From positions 186,001 through 250,000 of the forward strand of contig JAEYMU010000024.1 of NCBI GenBank assembly GCA_023407175.1: a stretch of 64,000 bases of DNA, read 5' to 3'. The translations under genes were made by a program, and so were the position numbers. The first letter of the stretch is position 1. Each line of letters opens with the position of its first letter. The notes beneath the pieces are model-generated. The model was not told the origin of the DNA, searched no databases, and saw only the letters and a list, made by a program, of their open reading frames with translations. Of this stretch, positions 17,012 to 26,944 are shown one piece after another. The stretch comes from Bacillota bacterium. GTDB taxonomy: Bacteria > Bacillota_A > Clostridia > Lachnospirales > Lachnospiraceae.

Positions 17012-19048
17012 ATGAAGAAAAATGATTTGATTGTGGGATTGTTCCTGCTTTCTGCAGTCGTATTTTTGATTATTCCGATCCCGACCTTTCTTCTGGACTT
17101 ACTGTTGGCGCTAAATATTTCATTGGCGATGGTTGTGCTGTTTAATGCGCTGTTTACCAACGATGTCCTCAATATGTCCGCATTTCCGACCATTCTGTTG
17201 TTTACCACGATGTTTCGAATTTCGCTGAATGTCTCCAGTGTAAGAATTATTCTTTCTACTGGAGAACCGGGTAATGTTATTACGGTATTTGGTCAGTTTG
17301 TGGGTGGTGGCAATTTGATCATCGGTATTATTATATTCATTGTATTGATCATCGTTCAGTTCATGGTAATCAATAAGGGTTCCGAACGTGTTGCCGAGGT
17401 TACGGCAAGATTTACGCTGGATGCCATGCCCGGTAAGCAAATGGCAATTGACGCGGATTTGAATACCGGTGCGATTACCGATAAGGAGGCGCGTGAGCGC
17501 AGGGAAAAAATACAGGCGGAATCGGCCTTCTTCGGCGCTATGGATGGTGCCACGAAATACGTTAAGGGAGATGCCATTGCAGGCTTAATTATAACAATCA
17601 TCAATATTGCCGGTGGTACAGTTATGGGAATGACCCAGCTGGGCTATAGCGATGCCTATGAAGCGTTTTCCCATTTTGCCCTGCTGACCATCGGCGATGG
17701 TCTGGTAAGCCAGATTCCCTCACTGATGATTTCCCTTGCAACAGGTATTTTAATCACCAAGGCTTCCAAGGAAGCGGACTTTGGAGATTTGCTGATCAAA
17801 CAGCTTTTTTCCATTCCCAAGGTATTATATATGGTGGGCGGAAGTATGATAGTCCTTGGACTTTTGACCCCGCTCAATAAAATTATATTTGCATTATACG
17901 GTTCCATTTTCATTATCTCCGGCAGAGTGATTGCAGGTAAGCTGGAGGTTTCGGCAATTGAAGGGGAGGTTAGCACTGAGGAAATTTCGGCAAATGAAAT
18001 CAGAAAGCCGGAGAATGTGGTGTCTCTTCTGCAGGTTGACCCGATTGAGCTGGAATTCGGTTATGGTATTATACCATTGGCGGATGCCAACCAGGGCGGA
18101 GATTTACTGGACCGTGTGGTATTAATCAGAAGACAGATTGCATTGGAGCTTGGCTGTGTGGTTCCGATGATTCGACTTAGGGATAATATTCAGTTGAATC
18201 CCAATCAATATATTATTAAAATAAAAGGGATCCAGGTAAGCGAGGGAGAAATTCTGTTTGACCATTATATGGCGATGAATCCGGGATATGTGGAAGAGGA
18301 AATCACCGGTATTCCAACCTTTGAGCCCTCCTTCCACCTGCCGGCAATCTGGATTACAGAGGGACAGCGGGAAAGAGCAGAAACGCTTGGGTATACAGTA
18401 GTTGATCCGCCGTCCATCATAGCAACCCATCTGACGGAGATTATCCGGGGGCATATTTACGAGCTGCTTACCAGACAGGATGTCCAGGCTCTTATCAACA
18501 ATGTTCAGGGTACCCATCAGACGCTGATTACCGAGCTGGTTCCCAAGCTTCTTAGTATCGGTGAGATTCAGAAGGTACTTCAAAATCTGCTCAGAGAGGG
18601 CATATCCATTCGTGATCTGGTTAGCATATTGGAAACACTGGCAGATTATGCACCGACCACAAGGGATACGGATGTACTCACGGAATATGCAAGACAGAGC
18701 CTAAAGAGGGCGATATCCAATAAATTCTTCCCTTCCAATGAGATGACCAGTGTGGTTACTCTTGATCCCAAGGTTGAGCAGGATATTATGGGATCCGTCA
18801 AACAATCAGAGCAGGGCTCCTATCTGGCGCTTGATCCAGGTGTGACCAAGGAAATCATAAATTCCGTACAGTCGGAGGTACATAAACTGGAGGAGCTGGG
18901 TAAGAATCCAATTATTATTACCTCACCGATTGTCAGAATGTATTTTAAGCGTTTGACGCAGGATTATTTTAAGGACTTGGTGGTAGTATCCTATAATGAG
19001 ATAGACTCCAATGTTGAATTACAGTCAGTAGGGATGGTGACCGTTTAG
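17012..19048 (+). CDS. flhA: Flagellar export gate protein FlhA
   Basis: FlhA forms the nonameric export-gate ring and binds chaperone-substrate complexes. The protein of about 678 residues has eight or so membrane segments in the first half, including the conserved stretches NISLAMVVLFNALF, RFTLDAMPGKQMAIDADLN and GDAIAGLIITIINI. The C-terminal cytoplasmic half contains VPMIRLRDN and LREGISIRDLVSILETLADY. The ATG at 17012 is chosen because GGAGG lies 9 bases upstream and the family starts here. An upstream in-frame start would translate the regulatory hairpin. The stop overlaps flhF by one base. Confidence 0.97.
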   Translation: MKKNDLIVGLFLLSAVVFLIIPIPTFLLDLLLALNISLAMVVLFNALFTNDVLNMSAFPTILLFTTMFRISLNVSSVRIILSTGEPGNVITVFGQFVGGGNLIIGIIIFIVLIIVQFMVINKGSERVAEVTARFTLDAMPGKQMAIDADLNTGAITDKEARERREKIQAESAFFGAMDGATKYVKGDAIAGLIITIINIAGGTVMGMTQLGYSDAYEAFSHFALLTIGDGLVSQIPSLMISLATGILITKASKEADFGDLLIKQLFSIPKVLYMVGGSMIVLGLLTPLNKIIFALYGSIFIISGRVIAGKLEVSAIEGEVSTEEISANEIRKPENVVSLLQVDPIELEFGYGIIPLADANQGGDLLDRVVLIRRQIALELGCVVPMIRLRDNIQLNPNQYIIKIKGIQVSEGEILFDHYMAMNPGYVEEEITGIPTFEPSFHLPAIWITEGQRERAETLGYTVVDPPSIIATHLTEIIRGHIYELLTRQDVQALINNVQGTHQTLITELVPKLLSIGEIQKVLQNLLREGISIRDLVSILETLADYAPTTRDTDVLTEYARQSLKRAISNKFFPSNEMTSVVTLDPKVEQDIMGSVKQSEQGSYLALDPGVTKEIINSVQSEVHKLEELGKNPIIITSPIVRMYFKRLTQDYFKDLVVVSYNEIDSNVELQSVGMVTV

Positions 19049-20265
19049 TGATTATTAAAAAGTTTCAGGCAAACACGGAAACAGAAGCAATCATGCTTGC
19101 CAAGGAAGAGCTTGGCAAGGATGCTATTGTCATGAATATTAAAACGATATCTCCCAGGGGTATCTATAAGCTGTTCCGTAAATCCGTGGTTGAAATAACA
19201 GCCGCTGTGGATGAAAATATCACTTATAAATATGATAAACCCAAGCCGGCAGCACCGGTAACGCCCCAGCGGAAAATCCTGCCTGACATTATTTATGATG
19301 ATGCACCGGGGGACAGGCCTTTGGAAAGGGCATACGCTGGTATGTCCACAGAACCTTCGGCAATTGAGTTGAAGCTGAATAATCTTCAAAGCCTGCTGGA
19401 AAAGCAAATGATTGAAAAAGAGAAAGAAAAGGATACTACCCCGGTATCGGAAACGAAGAATGCGGAACCAAATAAAAACCTCGCCTGCATCCAGTTGATA
19501 TATAACCAGCTGATCTCCAATGAAGTAGATGAAAAATATGCAAATCAGATTATTGCCGAAATTGACGGTAATCTGAAAAAGGATGCTTCCATGGACAATA
19601 TTCTGGCGAGCATCTATCAGAAAATCATACTTAAGCTTGGACAGCCAAAGGAGATTGATATCAGCGGAAAAACTCCAAAGTTCATATTTTTTATTGGACC
19701 GACAGGAGTAGGAAAAACAACAACCATAGCAAAGGTTGCCTCAAAATTTAAAGTAAGTGAGAAAGCAAAGGTTGCTTTCCTTACAGCAGATACCTATCGT
19801 ATTGCTGCTGTAGAGCAGCTTAGAACCTATGCTAATATTTTGGGAATACCATTGAAGGTTATCTATACGGAGGAGGAAATGAAGCAGTCCAAGGATGAAT
19901 TCTCTGATTATGATGTTGTATTTGTTGATACCGCAGGAAGATCCCATCGGAATAAGGAGCAAAGGGATGACATTGAGGCGTTGATCAATGCGATCCCGGA
20001 GGAAGAAAGAGAGGTATATCTAGTTTTAAGTGCAACTACGAAGTATAAGGATCTGATTAAAATAACAGATACCTATGCTGAAATTGTTAATTATAATCTG
20101 ATATTTACCAAATTGGACGAAACCAGTACAATAGGCAATCTGTTTAACATTCGCATGTTAACACAGGCGCCGCTGTCTTATGCAACATTTGGGCAAAATG
20201 TACCAGATGATATCTCTCGTGTGGACGCTCAAAGTATTGCTAAGCAACTTCTAAGGGGGCAATAA
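19048..20265 (+). CDS. flhF: Flagellar SRP-like GTPase FlhF
   Basis: FlhF is an SRP-family GTPase that sets flagellar number or position together with FlhG. The 405-residue protein starts at GTG with MIIKKFQANTETEAIMLAKEE, the FlhF N-terminal pattern. A variable linker follows, then the NG domain: P-loop GPTGVGKTTTIAK, TADTYRIAAVEQL, DVVFVDTAGRSHRN and TKLDET. The order of G-motifs is complete, so GTP binding is expected. It is coupled to flhA by a one-base overlap and to flhG by a 1-base gap. Confidence 0.96.
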   Translation: MIIKKFQANTETEAIMLAKEELGKDAIVMNIKTISPRGIYKLFRKSVVEITAAVDENITYKYDKPKPAAPVTPQRKILPDIIYDDAPGDRPLERAYAGMSTEPSAIELKLNNLQSLLEKQMIEKEKEKDTTPVSETKNAEPNKNLACIQLIYNQLISNEVDEKYANQIIAEIDGNLKKDASMDNILASIYQKIILKLGQPKEIDISGKTPKFIFFIGPTGVGKTTTIAKVASKFKVSEKAKVAFLTADTYRIAAVEQLRTYANILGIPLKVIYTEEEMKQSKDEFSDYDVVFVDTAGRSHRNKEQRDDIEALINAIPEEEREVYLVLSATTKYKDLIKITDTYAEIVNYNLIFTKLDETSTIGNLFNIRMLTQAPLSYATFGQNVPDDISRVDAQSIAKQLLRGQ

Positions 20266-20266
20266 G

Positions 20267-21148
20267 ATGGATCAGGCTGAAAAATTAAGAAAAATGGTAA
20301 AAGAGCAAACCGCCCCAAGAAGAGTAGCCAGAGTTATCACTGTAACCAGCGGAAAAGGCGGTGTAGGAAAATCAAGCATATCCGTTAATTTGGCAATCGC
20401 CTTAAGCCGGCTTGGTCATAGGGTTATCATATTAGATGCGGATTTTGGACTGGCGAATGTCGAGGTAATGCTTGGCATAAGACCGCAGTATAATCTTGCG
20501 GATTTGATGTTTCGCGGGAAAAATCTGTCCGATATCATAACCGTTGGTCCTGAAAACATAGGGTTTATTTCCGGTGGCTCGGGAATTCAGGAGCTTACTA
20601 ACCTGACGAGGGACCAGATTGTATATCTAATACAGAAATTAGTTGAGCTGGATGAGAAAGCAGACATAATTATGGTAGATACAGGAGCTGGAATTGCAGA
20701 TTCTGTACTTGAGTTTGTTGCTGCCAGCTCGGAGGTTTTACTGGTTGCAACTCCTGAACCAACCTCCATTACAGATGCATATGCGCTTTTAAAGACACTG
20801 AACCGTAAAACGGATGTTACCCTGCAGGACACTGTGATCAAGATGGTGGCAAACCGTATTGACTCCTATGAAGATGGGAAGGAACTATATGATAAGCTAA
20901 GTCTGGTGGTTAATAAATTTCTGAATTTGAAGCTTGAATATCTGGGGGCCCTGCCACAGGATCCCAGCGTATCAAAAGCTGTTATGAAGCAGAGGCCGGC
21001 AATTGCATTGTATCCGAATTCACAGTTTTCAAAGACGCTGACATCCTTTGCCAGTATTCTATGTGAAAATAAAGATGTGAATATACAAAGCAGAAAGGGA
21101 ATTGCACAGCTGTTTACAAATCTGCTTCGTTCAAGAATAAAGAAATAA
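20267..21148 (+). CDS. flhG: MinD-like flagellar number regulator FlhG (YlxH)
   Basis: FlhG is a ParA/MinD-type ATPase that stimulates FlhF GTPase activity and affects C-ring assembly through FliM/FliY. The 293-residue protein contains an N-terminal activator-like region (MDQAEKLRKMVKEQ), the deviant Walker A TSGKGGVGKSSISVNLA, the DADFGLANVEVMLG segment and IMVDTGAGIADSVLEF. The C-terminal part is amphipathic, as expected for membrane association. It directly follows flhF. Confidence 0.95.
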   Translation: MDQAEKLRKMVKEQTAPRRVARVITVTSGKGGVGKSSISVNLAIALSRLGHRVIILDADFGLANVEVMLGIRPQYNLADLMFRGKNLSDIITVGPENIGFISGGSGIQELTNLTRDQIVYLIQKLVELDEKADIIMVDTGAGIADSVLEFVAASSEVLLVATPEPTSITDAYALLKTLNRKTDVTLQDTVIKMVANRIDSYEDGKELYDKLSLVVNKFLNLKLEYLGALPQDPSVSKAVMKQRPAIALYPNSQFSKTLTSFASILCENKDVNIQSRKGIAQLFTNLLRSRIKK

Positions 21149-21222
21149 TCGTTACAGCTCAGCCTATGATGCCGGGAGCCTGCTTGCTTATTTGCCATAA
21201 ATTATCCTAGTGGAGGTTCGAA

Positions 21223-21969
21223 ATGCATAGTGATATTATAAGATTGGGTGACAAAATTGATGTTACACATCTGGACAGATTTGGAAGACTGGCACACAAT
21301 GCCAGGACCTATGTGAGCCAGTTGATTGATTTTGTAGATAAGGATGTCATCCAGATTGCAACTCCGATTGTCAGCAGTACACCCATAATCCTGAATGTAG
21401 GAGAAAGCTATCAGCTGTGTTTTTATACTGCGAAGGGGCTATTCCAATGTAATTGTCAGGTGCTAAAAAATCAAAGGGATAATAATATTATTGTAGCAGT
21501 TGTCCGGATAACCTCTAATCTTGAGAAATACCAGCGCAGACAATATTTCCGTCTGGAATGTGCAGAGGATATAACTTACCGAATCATAACAAGGGAAGAA
21601 GAAATACTGGAAGAACGGCTGCAAAAAAATGACTATCGGACCGAGGATGAATACAAGGAATACAAGAAAAGATTATTGGTGTTAAAGGCCGCCTGGTTTT
21701 CAGCGACAATGAAGGATATCAGCGGCGGAGGAACAAGGTTTGTAGCAGCGGCAACCCATGAAAAGGGGGATAAGCTCCAAATTAAGCTGGAACTAGCATT
21801 TAAAAACGAAATAAAAACCTTTCTGGCGGTCGCGGTAATCATTGCAGTTGACAGAGTAATGAACCGGACGGGTCTGTATGAGTACAGAGTCGAATTTACT
21901 GATATTATGAAGAATGATAGAGAGGATTTGATAAAATACATCTTTGAACAGGAACGTAAGCGCAGATAA
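21223..21969 (+). CDS. PilZ-domain flagellar brake-like protein (YcgR/MotI type)
   Basis: The 248-residue protein has an N-terminal YcgR-N-like beta domain and a PilZ domain starting at about residue 104. This begins with the c-di-GMP-binding pattern RRQYFRLEC and continues to DISGGGTRF, equivalent to the (D/N)xSxxG motif. Such proteins bind c-di-GMP and slow the motor by contacting stator or switch. The gene lies between flhG and cheB, so it is likely co-expressed with the motor. The RxxxR element here reads RRQYFR, which appears intact. Confidence 0.85.
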   Translation: MHSDIIRLGDKIDVTHLDRFGRLAHNARTYVSQLIDFVDKDVIQIATPIVSSTPIILNVGESYQLCFYTAKGLFQCNCQVLKNQRDNNIIVAVVRITSNLEKYQRRQYFRLECAEDITYRIITREEEILEERLQKNDYRTEDEYKEYKKRLLVLKAAWFSATMKDISGGGTRFVAAATHEKGDKLQIKLELAFKNEIKTFLAVAVIIAVDRVMNRTGLYEYRVEFTDIMKNDREDLIKYIFEQERKRR

Positions 21970-22011
21970 TGGTTAGAGGCCAGTGCTTTTGTAAACAGTA
22001 TGGAGGTTAAA

Positions 22012-23097
22012 ATGAAGAAAAATATTTTGATTATAGATGACTCTGCACTTATGAGAAGGGTAATATCTGATATAATTAATTCGGATGATAGATTCCAGGT
22101 AATCCAGACGGCAGTTAATGGATTGGAGGGTTTGAGCTTACTGCAAAACAGGGCGAAGGATTTTGACGCGGTGCTTTTGGACATCAATATGCCGAAAATG
22201 AATGGCATAGAGATGCTGGAGGAAATGAAGGCGCAGAATATCAAGGCTACCGTCATTATTGTCAGTACAATCGCCAAAAAGGATGCAAAGGAAACCATCC
22301 GGGCTCTGGAGCTTGGAGCTTTTGATTTCGTCAAGAAGCCGGATAGCTACCTTGAGGTGAAGGGTAATATTTTCTCCGGACATATTCTGGAATGCCTGGC
22401 CACTGCGACAAAGGCCGAAGAAAGGCAGGAAAAGGATGTTTTTCCGGTTAAAATAAAGCAGTTACTGCAGCCGTCGGAACCGGTCACCAAACCCTTGCCG
22501 AAGAAGGAGCGTCAGGGTACGAATAAGTTGATTGCGCTGGCATGCTCTACCGGGGGACCGAAGGCGTTGCATACGGTAATACCTAAATTATCAAAAAACC
22601 TGGATGCCAGTATGTTAATTGTCCAGCATATGCCGGGAGGGTTCACAAAATCCCTGGCGGACAGACTAAACGAGTTAAGTGATATAACCGTAAAGGAAGC
22701 AGAGGATGGTGAGGTTATTCAGAAGGGTACGGTATATATAGCAAAGGGCGGTTTTCAGATGAGATTAAAGAAACAGGAAGGCGGCTTATGTATATCAATT
22801 TCTGAGGAGCCGGCAAGACACGGCTTGCTGCCTTGTGCGGATATCATGTATGAATCCCTCGAGGATTTGGACATTGATCAGATTACCTGCGTTGTATTGA
22901 CAGGAATGGGCGGGGATGGAACCGCCGGGATATCGAGACTTTATAAAAAACAAAATATTTATGTGATTGCACAGAATGAGGAAACCAGTGTGGTGTATGG
23001 AATGCCCAAGGTAGTCCGTGATGCCGGTCTGGTGGATGAAGTAGTAGCTTTAGATGAAGTATCTGATGCCATCACTAAGAATGTGGGGGTGCGATAA
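22012..23097 (+). CDS. cheB: Chemotaxis protein-glutamate methylesterase CheB
   Basis: CheB removes methyl groups from chemoreceptors and can deamidate glutamines. The receiver domain has D9-D10 and phospho-site D57 in VLLDINMPKMNG. The catalytic domain has ALACSTGGPKAL (Ser nucleophile), QHMPGGFTKSLADRLN (His) and TGMGGDGTAGI (Asp), the complete triad. GGAGG at 22002-22006 sets the ATG at 22012. Its stop lies one base before the cheA ATG, so translation is coupled. Confidence 0.97.
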   Translation: MKKNILIIDDSALMRRVISDIINSDDRFQVIQTAVNGLEGLSLLQNRAKDFDAVLLDINMPKMNGIEMLEEMKAQNIKATVIIVSTIAKKDAKETIRALELGAFDFVKKPDSYLEVKGNIFSGHILECLATATKAEERQEKDVFPVKIKQLLQPSEPVTKPLPKKERQGTNKLIALACSTGGPKALHTVIPKLSKNLDASMLIVQHMPGGFTKSLADRLNELSDITVKEAEDGEVIQKGTVYIAKGGFQMRLKKQEGGLCISISEEPARHGLLPCADIMYESLEDLDIDQITCVVLTGMGGDGTAGISRLYKKQNIYVIAQNEETSVVYGMPKVVRDAGLVDEVVALDEVSDAITKNVGVR

Positions 23098-23098
23098 A

Positions 23099-25180
23099 AT
23101 GGACGTAAGTCAATATCTTGAGATTTTTATTGAAGAAACAAAAGAGCATTTGCAGAATCTGAATGAACATTTATTGATTCTGGAGCGTGAGCCGGAGAAC
23201 GAGGATACGATTAATGAGATTTTCCGTGCGGCCCATTCCTTAAAGGGAATGGCAGGAACCATGGGCTATAAGAGAATGCAGCATTTGACCCATGATATGG
23301 AGAATGTATTCTCCGAGATCAGGAACGGCAAGATGAAGGTTTCCTCCGAGCTGATTGATGTTTTATTCAAGGGACTGGATGCACTGGAATCCTATCTTGG
23401 CAATATTCAAAATGATGCCAATGAGGGTGAGAATGATAATGAGGATATTATCAATGCTCTGAATAACATTTTGAATATCGGACTTGGCAAAGCGGTGGCT
23501 AAGGCTCCGGAGGCAGCAAAGCAGGTTAAAGCTGCCGAGGTTTCAGAAGCTAACGACAAGATGAAATTCAAGTATATTAAAATCGAAGACCATGAGAAGA
23601 AAGCTATGGTAAAGGCCGGTATTCTCGGCTACAACGTAGTTGGTCTTACGATCTACATACAGGAGTACTGTGTACTCAAGGGAGCAAGAGCCTTCATGGT
23701 TAACCGTACCCTGGAGGAATTTGGTGAAATCATAAAATTAAATCCAAGCGCACAGGATTTGGAGGATGAACGGTATGATCTCGATTATTCCGCCTTCATT
23801 ATCTCAAAGGAAACTCCGGAAAAGCTGATCCGTGTTGCTTCCAATGTATCCGAGGTAAAGGAAGTTGTGGCTGATTTCATACAGCTGTCCGAAGAGGATG
23901 TGGCTTCCTATACGGCTGCCCTAAAGCAGGACGAGGTTACAATTACCCAGTCGAAGGTAGTTAAGGAGACAAGCTCCCTAAAGGCAGGCACCGCTGCCCA
24001 GACTGCAAAGCAGTCAACCAAGCCGGTGGCAAACCGTTCTGTACGTGTTGATATAGACAAGCTGGATGTGCTTATGAATCTGGTAAGTGAGTTGATCATT
24101 GCAAAAAATGGTCTAACCTCCTTAAGCTCCAGTGAATTGATGTCAGATAACAGCTTCCATGAGCAGATCGAATATCTGGAAAGAGTAACGACTAATCTCC
24201 ATGAATCGGTAATGAAAACAAGAATGGTGCCGATTGAAAGCGTAGTAAACCGTTTCCCGAGAATGATCAGAGATTTGTCCAAATCCCTGAACAAAGAAAT
24301 GGAATTATATATGACAGGTGAAGAAACAGAGCTTGACCGTACGGTTATCGATGAAATTGGTGATCCGCTCATGCATCTTCTTCGTAATGCTGCCGATCAT
24401 GGTTTGGAATCCAATGAGGAAAGAGCAAAAATTGGTAAAAATCCGGTGGGCTCTATTTTCCTGGATGCGTATCAGGACGGTAATAACGTTGTGATTGAAG
24501 TAAGGGACGACGGTGCCGGAATTAATACGGAGAAGATTAAAAGAAAAGCAATCCAGAAGGGGAATATCACCGAGGAGCAGGCAGAGCGCATGACCGATAA
24601 GGATTTTATCGATATTTTGTTCCAGCCGAGCTTTTCCACTGCGGAAAAGGTTACGGACGTATCCGGACGGGGTGTGGGACTTGACGTTGTTAAAACCAAG
24701 ATTGAAGCCCTGGGCGGTGAAATTGAGGCAAAAACCAAGCTTGGCGAGGGCTCTAACTTCATCATCAGACTTCCTTTAACCCTCGCGATTATACAGGCCC
24801 TCATGGTTATCATCGGCGAAGAAAAATATGCCCTTCCTCTTGGCAGTATCCAGACGGTAGAGAATATATCAAACAAGGATATCAAGACATTACAGGGCAA
24901 GGAGGTAATCAATTTAAGAGGCTCTGTTGTACCGATTATCCGTCTTGGTGAATTACTGGAATGTAAAAAATCCGATGCCGGCATCGATGAAATGACGGTG
25001 GTTATTGTCAAGAAGGGTGAGAGACTGGCAGGTATGGTAGTGGATGAGCTTCTCGGACAACAGGAAATCGTTATTAAATCCATTGGTAAATACATTAAGA
25101 ACCATAAAATTATCAGTGGCGCAACAATCCTCGGCAATGGTGAGGTAGCCTTAATTCTGGATGTTAATTCTTTAGTGTAG
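23099..25180 (+). CDS. cheA: Chemotaxis sensor histidine kinase CheA
   Basis: CheA is the receptor-coupled kinase that phosphorylates CheY and CheB. The 693-residue protein has an HPt domain with His46 in AAHSLKGMAGTMGY, a P2-like CheY/CheB-binding region (about residues 160-280), the dimerisation helices (VRVDIDKLDVLMNLVSELI), a kinase domain with HLLRNAADHGLE (N box), DDGAGI (G1) and GRGVGLDVV (G2), and a C-terminal CheW-like regulatory domain. The GGGGGTG just inside cheB serves as ribosome-binding site. All catalytic motifs are present. Confidence 0.97.
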   Translation: MDVSQYLEIFIEETKEHLQNLNEHLLILEREPENEDTINEIFRAAHSLKGMAGTMGYKRMQHLTHDMENVFSEIRNGKMKVSSELIDVLFKGLDALESYLGNIQNDANEGENDNEDIINALNNILNIGLGKAVAKAPEAAKQVKAAEVSEANDKMKFKYIKIEDHEKKAMVKAGILGYNVVGLTIYIQEYCVLKGARAFMVNRTLEEFGEIIKLNPSAQDLEDERYDLDYSAFIISKETPEKLIRVASNVSEVKEVVADFIQLSEEDVASYTAALKQDEVTITQSKVVKETSSLKAGTAAQTAKQSTKPVANRSVRVDIDKLDVLMNLVSELIIAKNGLTSLSSSELMSDNSFHEQIEYLERVTTNLHESVMKTRMVPIESVVNRFPRMIRDLSKSLNKEMELYMTGEETELDRTVIDEIGDPLMHLLRNAADHGLESNEERAKIGKNPVGSIFLDAYQDGNNVVIEVRDDGAGINTEKIKRKAIQKGNITEEQAERMTDKDFIDILFQPSFSTAEKVTDVSGRGVGLDVVKTKIEALGGEIEAKTKLGEGSNFIIRLPLTLAIIQALMVIIGEEKYALPLGSIQTVENISNKDIKTLQGKEVINLRGSVVPIIRLGELLECKKSDAGIDEMTVVIVKKGERLAGMVVDELLGQQEIVIKSIGKYIKNHKIISGATILGNGEVALILDVNSLV

Positions 25181-25191
25181 GGGGTATGGAC

Positions 25192-25641
25192 ATGGAAGCA
25201 ATTGATACAAGACAATTTATCGTAACAAATCTGGATACGGAGCAATTTGGAATTGAGATTAAATATATCGATAATATCATTGTAATGCAGGGTATTACCA
25301 GAGTACCGAAGGCACAGTCCTATTTTAAGGGTGTAATCAACCTAAGAGGTGAAATCGTTCCGGTTATGAGCCTGTGCGGCAAGCTGGGACTCCCGGAGGC
25401 AGAGCCGACCGCAAAGGCCAGAATTATTATTGTAAGACCGGAAACACAGGCGTCCCCTGTAGGTCTGATTGTCGATGAGGTGAAGGAGGTTGTTACTCTG
25501 GAGCAGAGCGACATCGAGAAGATGAACTATGACGGAAAAGATGATAAGGGCAATTACAGCATAGGTATCGGTAAGTATGGCCCTGATCTGATTAACCTTT
25601 TGAATATTTCTTCGGTAGTATATGATAAGGAAGGAATATAA
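25192..25641 (+). CDS. cheW: Chemotaxis coupling protein CheW
   Basis: CheW links chemoreceptors to CheA. The product of about 149 residues is a single CheW domain with QFIVTNLDTEQFGIEI, the conserved FKGVINLRGEIVPVMSL and VGLIVDEVKEVV. Two ATG codons are possible (25186 and 25192). The second has the better distance from the AGGGGGT at 25180-25185. A 15-bp perfect hairpin follows before cheC. Confidence 0.96.
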   Translation: MEAIDTRQFIVTNLDTEQFGIEIKYIDNIIVMQGITRVPKAQSYFKGVINLRGEIVPVMSLCGKLGLPEAEPTAKARIIIVRPETQASPVGLIVDEVKEVVTLEQSDIEKMNYDGKDDKGNYSIGIGKYGPDLINLLNISSVVYDKEGI

Positions 25642-25652
25642 ACAGGGATTCG

Positions 25653-25707
25653 TGTATGATCCGGTTCGTAATAAGGACTTGAACCGGATCATACAGGATG
25701 GATTTTT
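25653..25707 (+). terminator. Strong hairpin between cheW and cheC
   Basis: A perfect 15-bp inverted repeat (25653-25667 with 25681-25695, arms TGTATGATCCGGTTC and complement) has a 13-base loop. A TTTTTT tract follows 7 bases after the stem (25702-25707). The gap before the U-run makes full termination uncertain; it could attenuate or protect the upstream mRNA and lower cheC/cheD/fliA expression. Confidence 0.5.
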
Positions 25708-25762
25708 TGTAACTGCTGATCTGTCTATGACAATGTCATGAAAAAATGCGAGGTGTATGTAG

Positions 25763-26383
25763 GTGGCACAGATTGATCTGAATCAGATAGATAATATGCA
25801 ATATGACGTACTGCGGGAGATTGGAAATATTGGTGCAGGTAATGCGACAACTGCACTTTCGCAGATGATTAATTCCAAGATAGATATGAAGGTTCCCAAG
25901 GTTGACCTGCTTGAGTTTAAGGAGCTGTCTGAAATTGTCGGAGGAGCCGAGAATCTGGTGGTCGGTATTCTCTTTACATTAGAGGGCCAAATCGACGGCA
26001 TGATGATGTTTATGCTGGATATGAATGCATCACGGCATCTTGTAAACGTATTAATGGGCAATACGGATAATAGCAGCAACGGTGAATTTACAGAAATGGA
26101 ATTGTCCGCATTAAATGAAATCGGCAATATAATTGCGGGAGCATATTTATCGTCACTTTCATCCCTTACCAACATATTAATTACGTCCAGTGTTCCCTAT
26201 ATGGCAATTGATATGGCAGGGGCGATTCTTAGTGTACCTGCCATAGAATTCGGTAAAATCGGTGATAAAGCATTACTTATTGAGACGGAGTTCGGAGATG
26301 ATGAAAAATCAGTAAATGGTTATTTTATATTGATTCCAACCCTGGAATCATATAGTGCAATACTATCATCTTTAGGACTATAG
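25763..26383 (+). CDS. cheC: CheY-P phosphatase CheC
   Basis: CheC hydrolyses CheY-P and binds CheD as part of Gram-positive adaptation. The 206-residue protein has two phosphatase signatures, DVLREIGNIGAGNAT and SALNEIGNIIAGAYL, each with the E-x2-N pair. Start is GTG 25763, 7 bases after GAGGTG. It precedes cheD as in B. subtilis, supporting a CheC-CheD feedback circuit. Confidence 0.95.
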   Translation: MAQIDLNQIDNMQYDVLREIGNIGAGNATTALSQMINSKIDMKVPKVDLLEFKELSEIVGGAENLVVGILFTLEGQIDGMMMFMLDMNASRHLVNVLMGNTDNSSNGEFTEMELSALNEIGNIIAGAYLSSLSSLTNILITSSVPYMAIDMAGAILSVPAIEFGKIGDKALLIETEFGDDEKSVNGYFILIPTLESYSAILSSLGL

Positions 26384-26392
26384 GGAGAATAC

Positions 26393-26878
26393 ATGAACGA
26401 AATGATAAAGGTAGGGATGGCGGATTTAAATGTATGTACCTCGCCTAATGCACTTACAACTCTGGGGCTTGGCTCCTGCGTGGGGATTGCATTGTATGAT
26501 CCGGTTAGAAAAATAGCAGGACTGGTACATGTCATGTTGCCTGACAGTACAAAGATTATAAATAACGAGAATAAAGCAAAATTTGCCGATACAGGTATAG
26601 ACGCCTTGATTGTTGAAATGGTGAAGATCGGAGCGGAGCGCAGGAATTTGCTTGCAAAGATTGCCGGCGGGGCTCAGATGTTCGCCTTCAGCAATAATAA
26701 TGAAATGATGCGTATCGGAGAACGTAATGTGGAGTCCACCAAGCTAAAGCTTCAGCAGCTGGGTATTCAGATAAAGGCGGAAGATACAGGAGCTAATTAC
26801 GGTAGGACCATTGAATTTTATCCGGAGACAGGTGTTTTATTAATCAAGTCAGTTGGAAAGGATTTAAAGAAAATATAA
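26393..26878 (+). CDS. cheD: Chemoreceptor glutamine deamidase CheD
   Basis: CheD deamidates glutamines on chemoreceptors and is released or captured by CheC. The 161-residue protein has the catalytic Cys in TLGLGSCVGIALYDP, the catalytic His in AGLVHVMLPDS and the conserved AKIAGGAQMF and IGERNVE stretches. GGGAG precedes the ATG. It is 9 bases behind cheC. Confidence 0.96.
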   Translation: MNEMIKVGMADLNVCTSPNALTTLGLGSCVGIALYDPVRKIAGLVHVMLPDSTKIINNENKAKFADTGIDALIVEMVKIGAERRNLLAKIAGGAQMFAFSNNNEMMRIGERNVESTKLKLQQLGIQIKAEDTGANYGRTIEFYPETGVLLIKSVGKDLKKI

Positions 26879-26944
26879 AGCAGTTCATATCGTTTATGAT
26901 AAAATTCAATTTACATACTGCTTTGGCAACATTGGGGGGTATTC

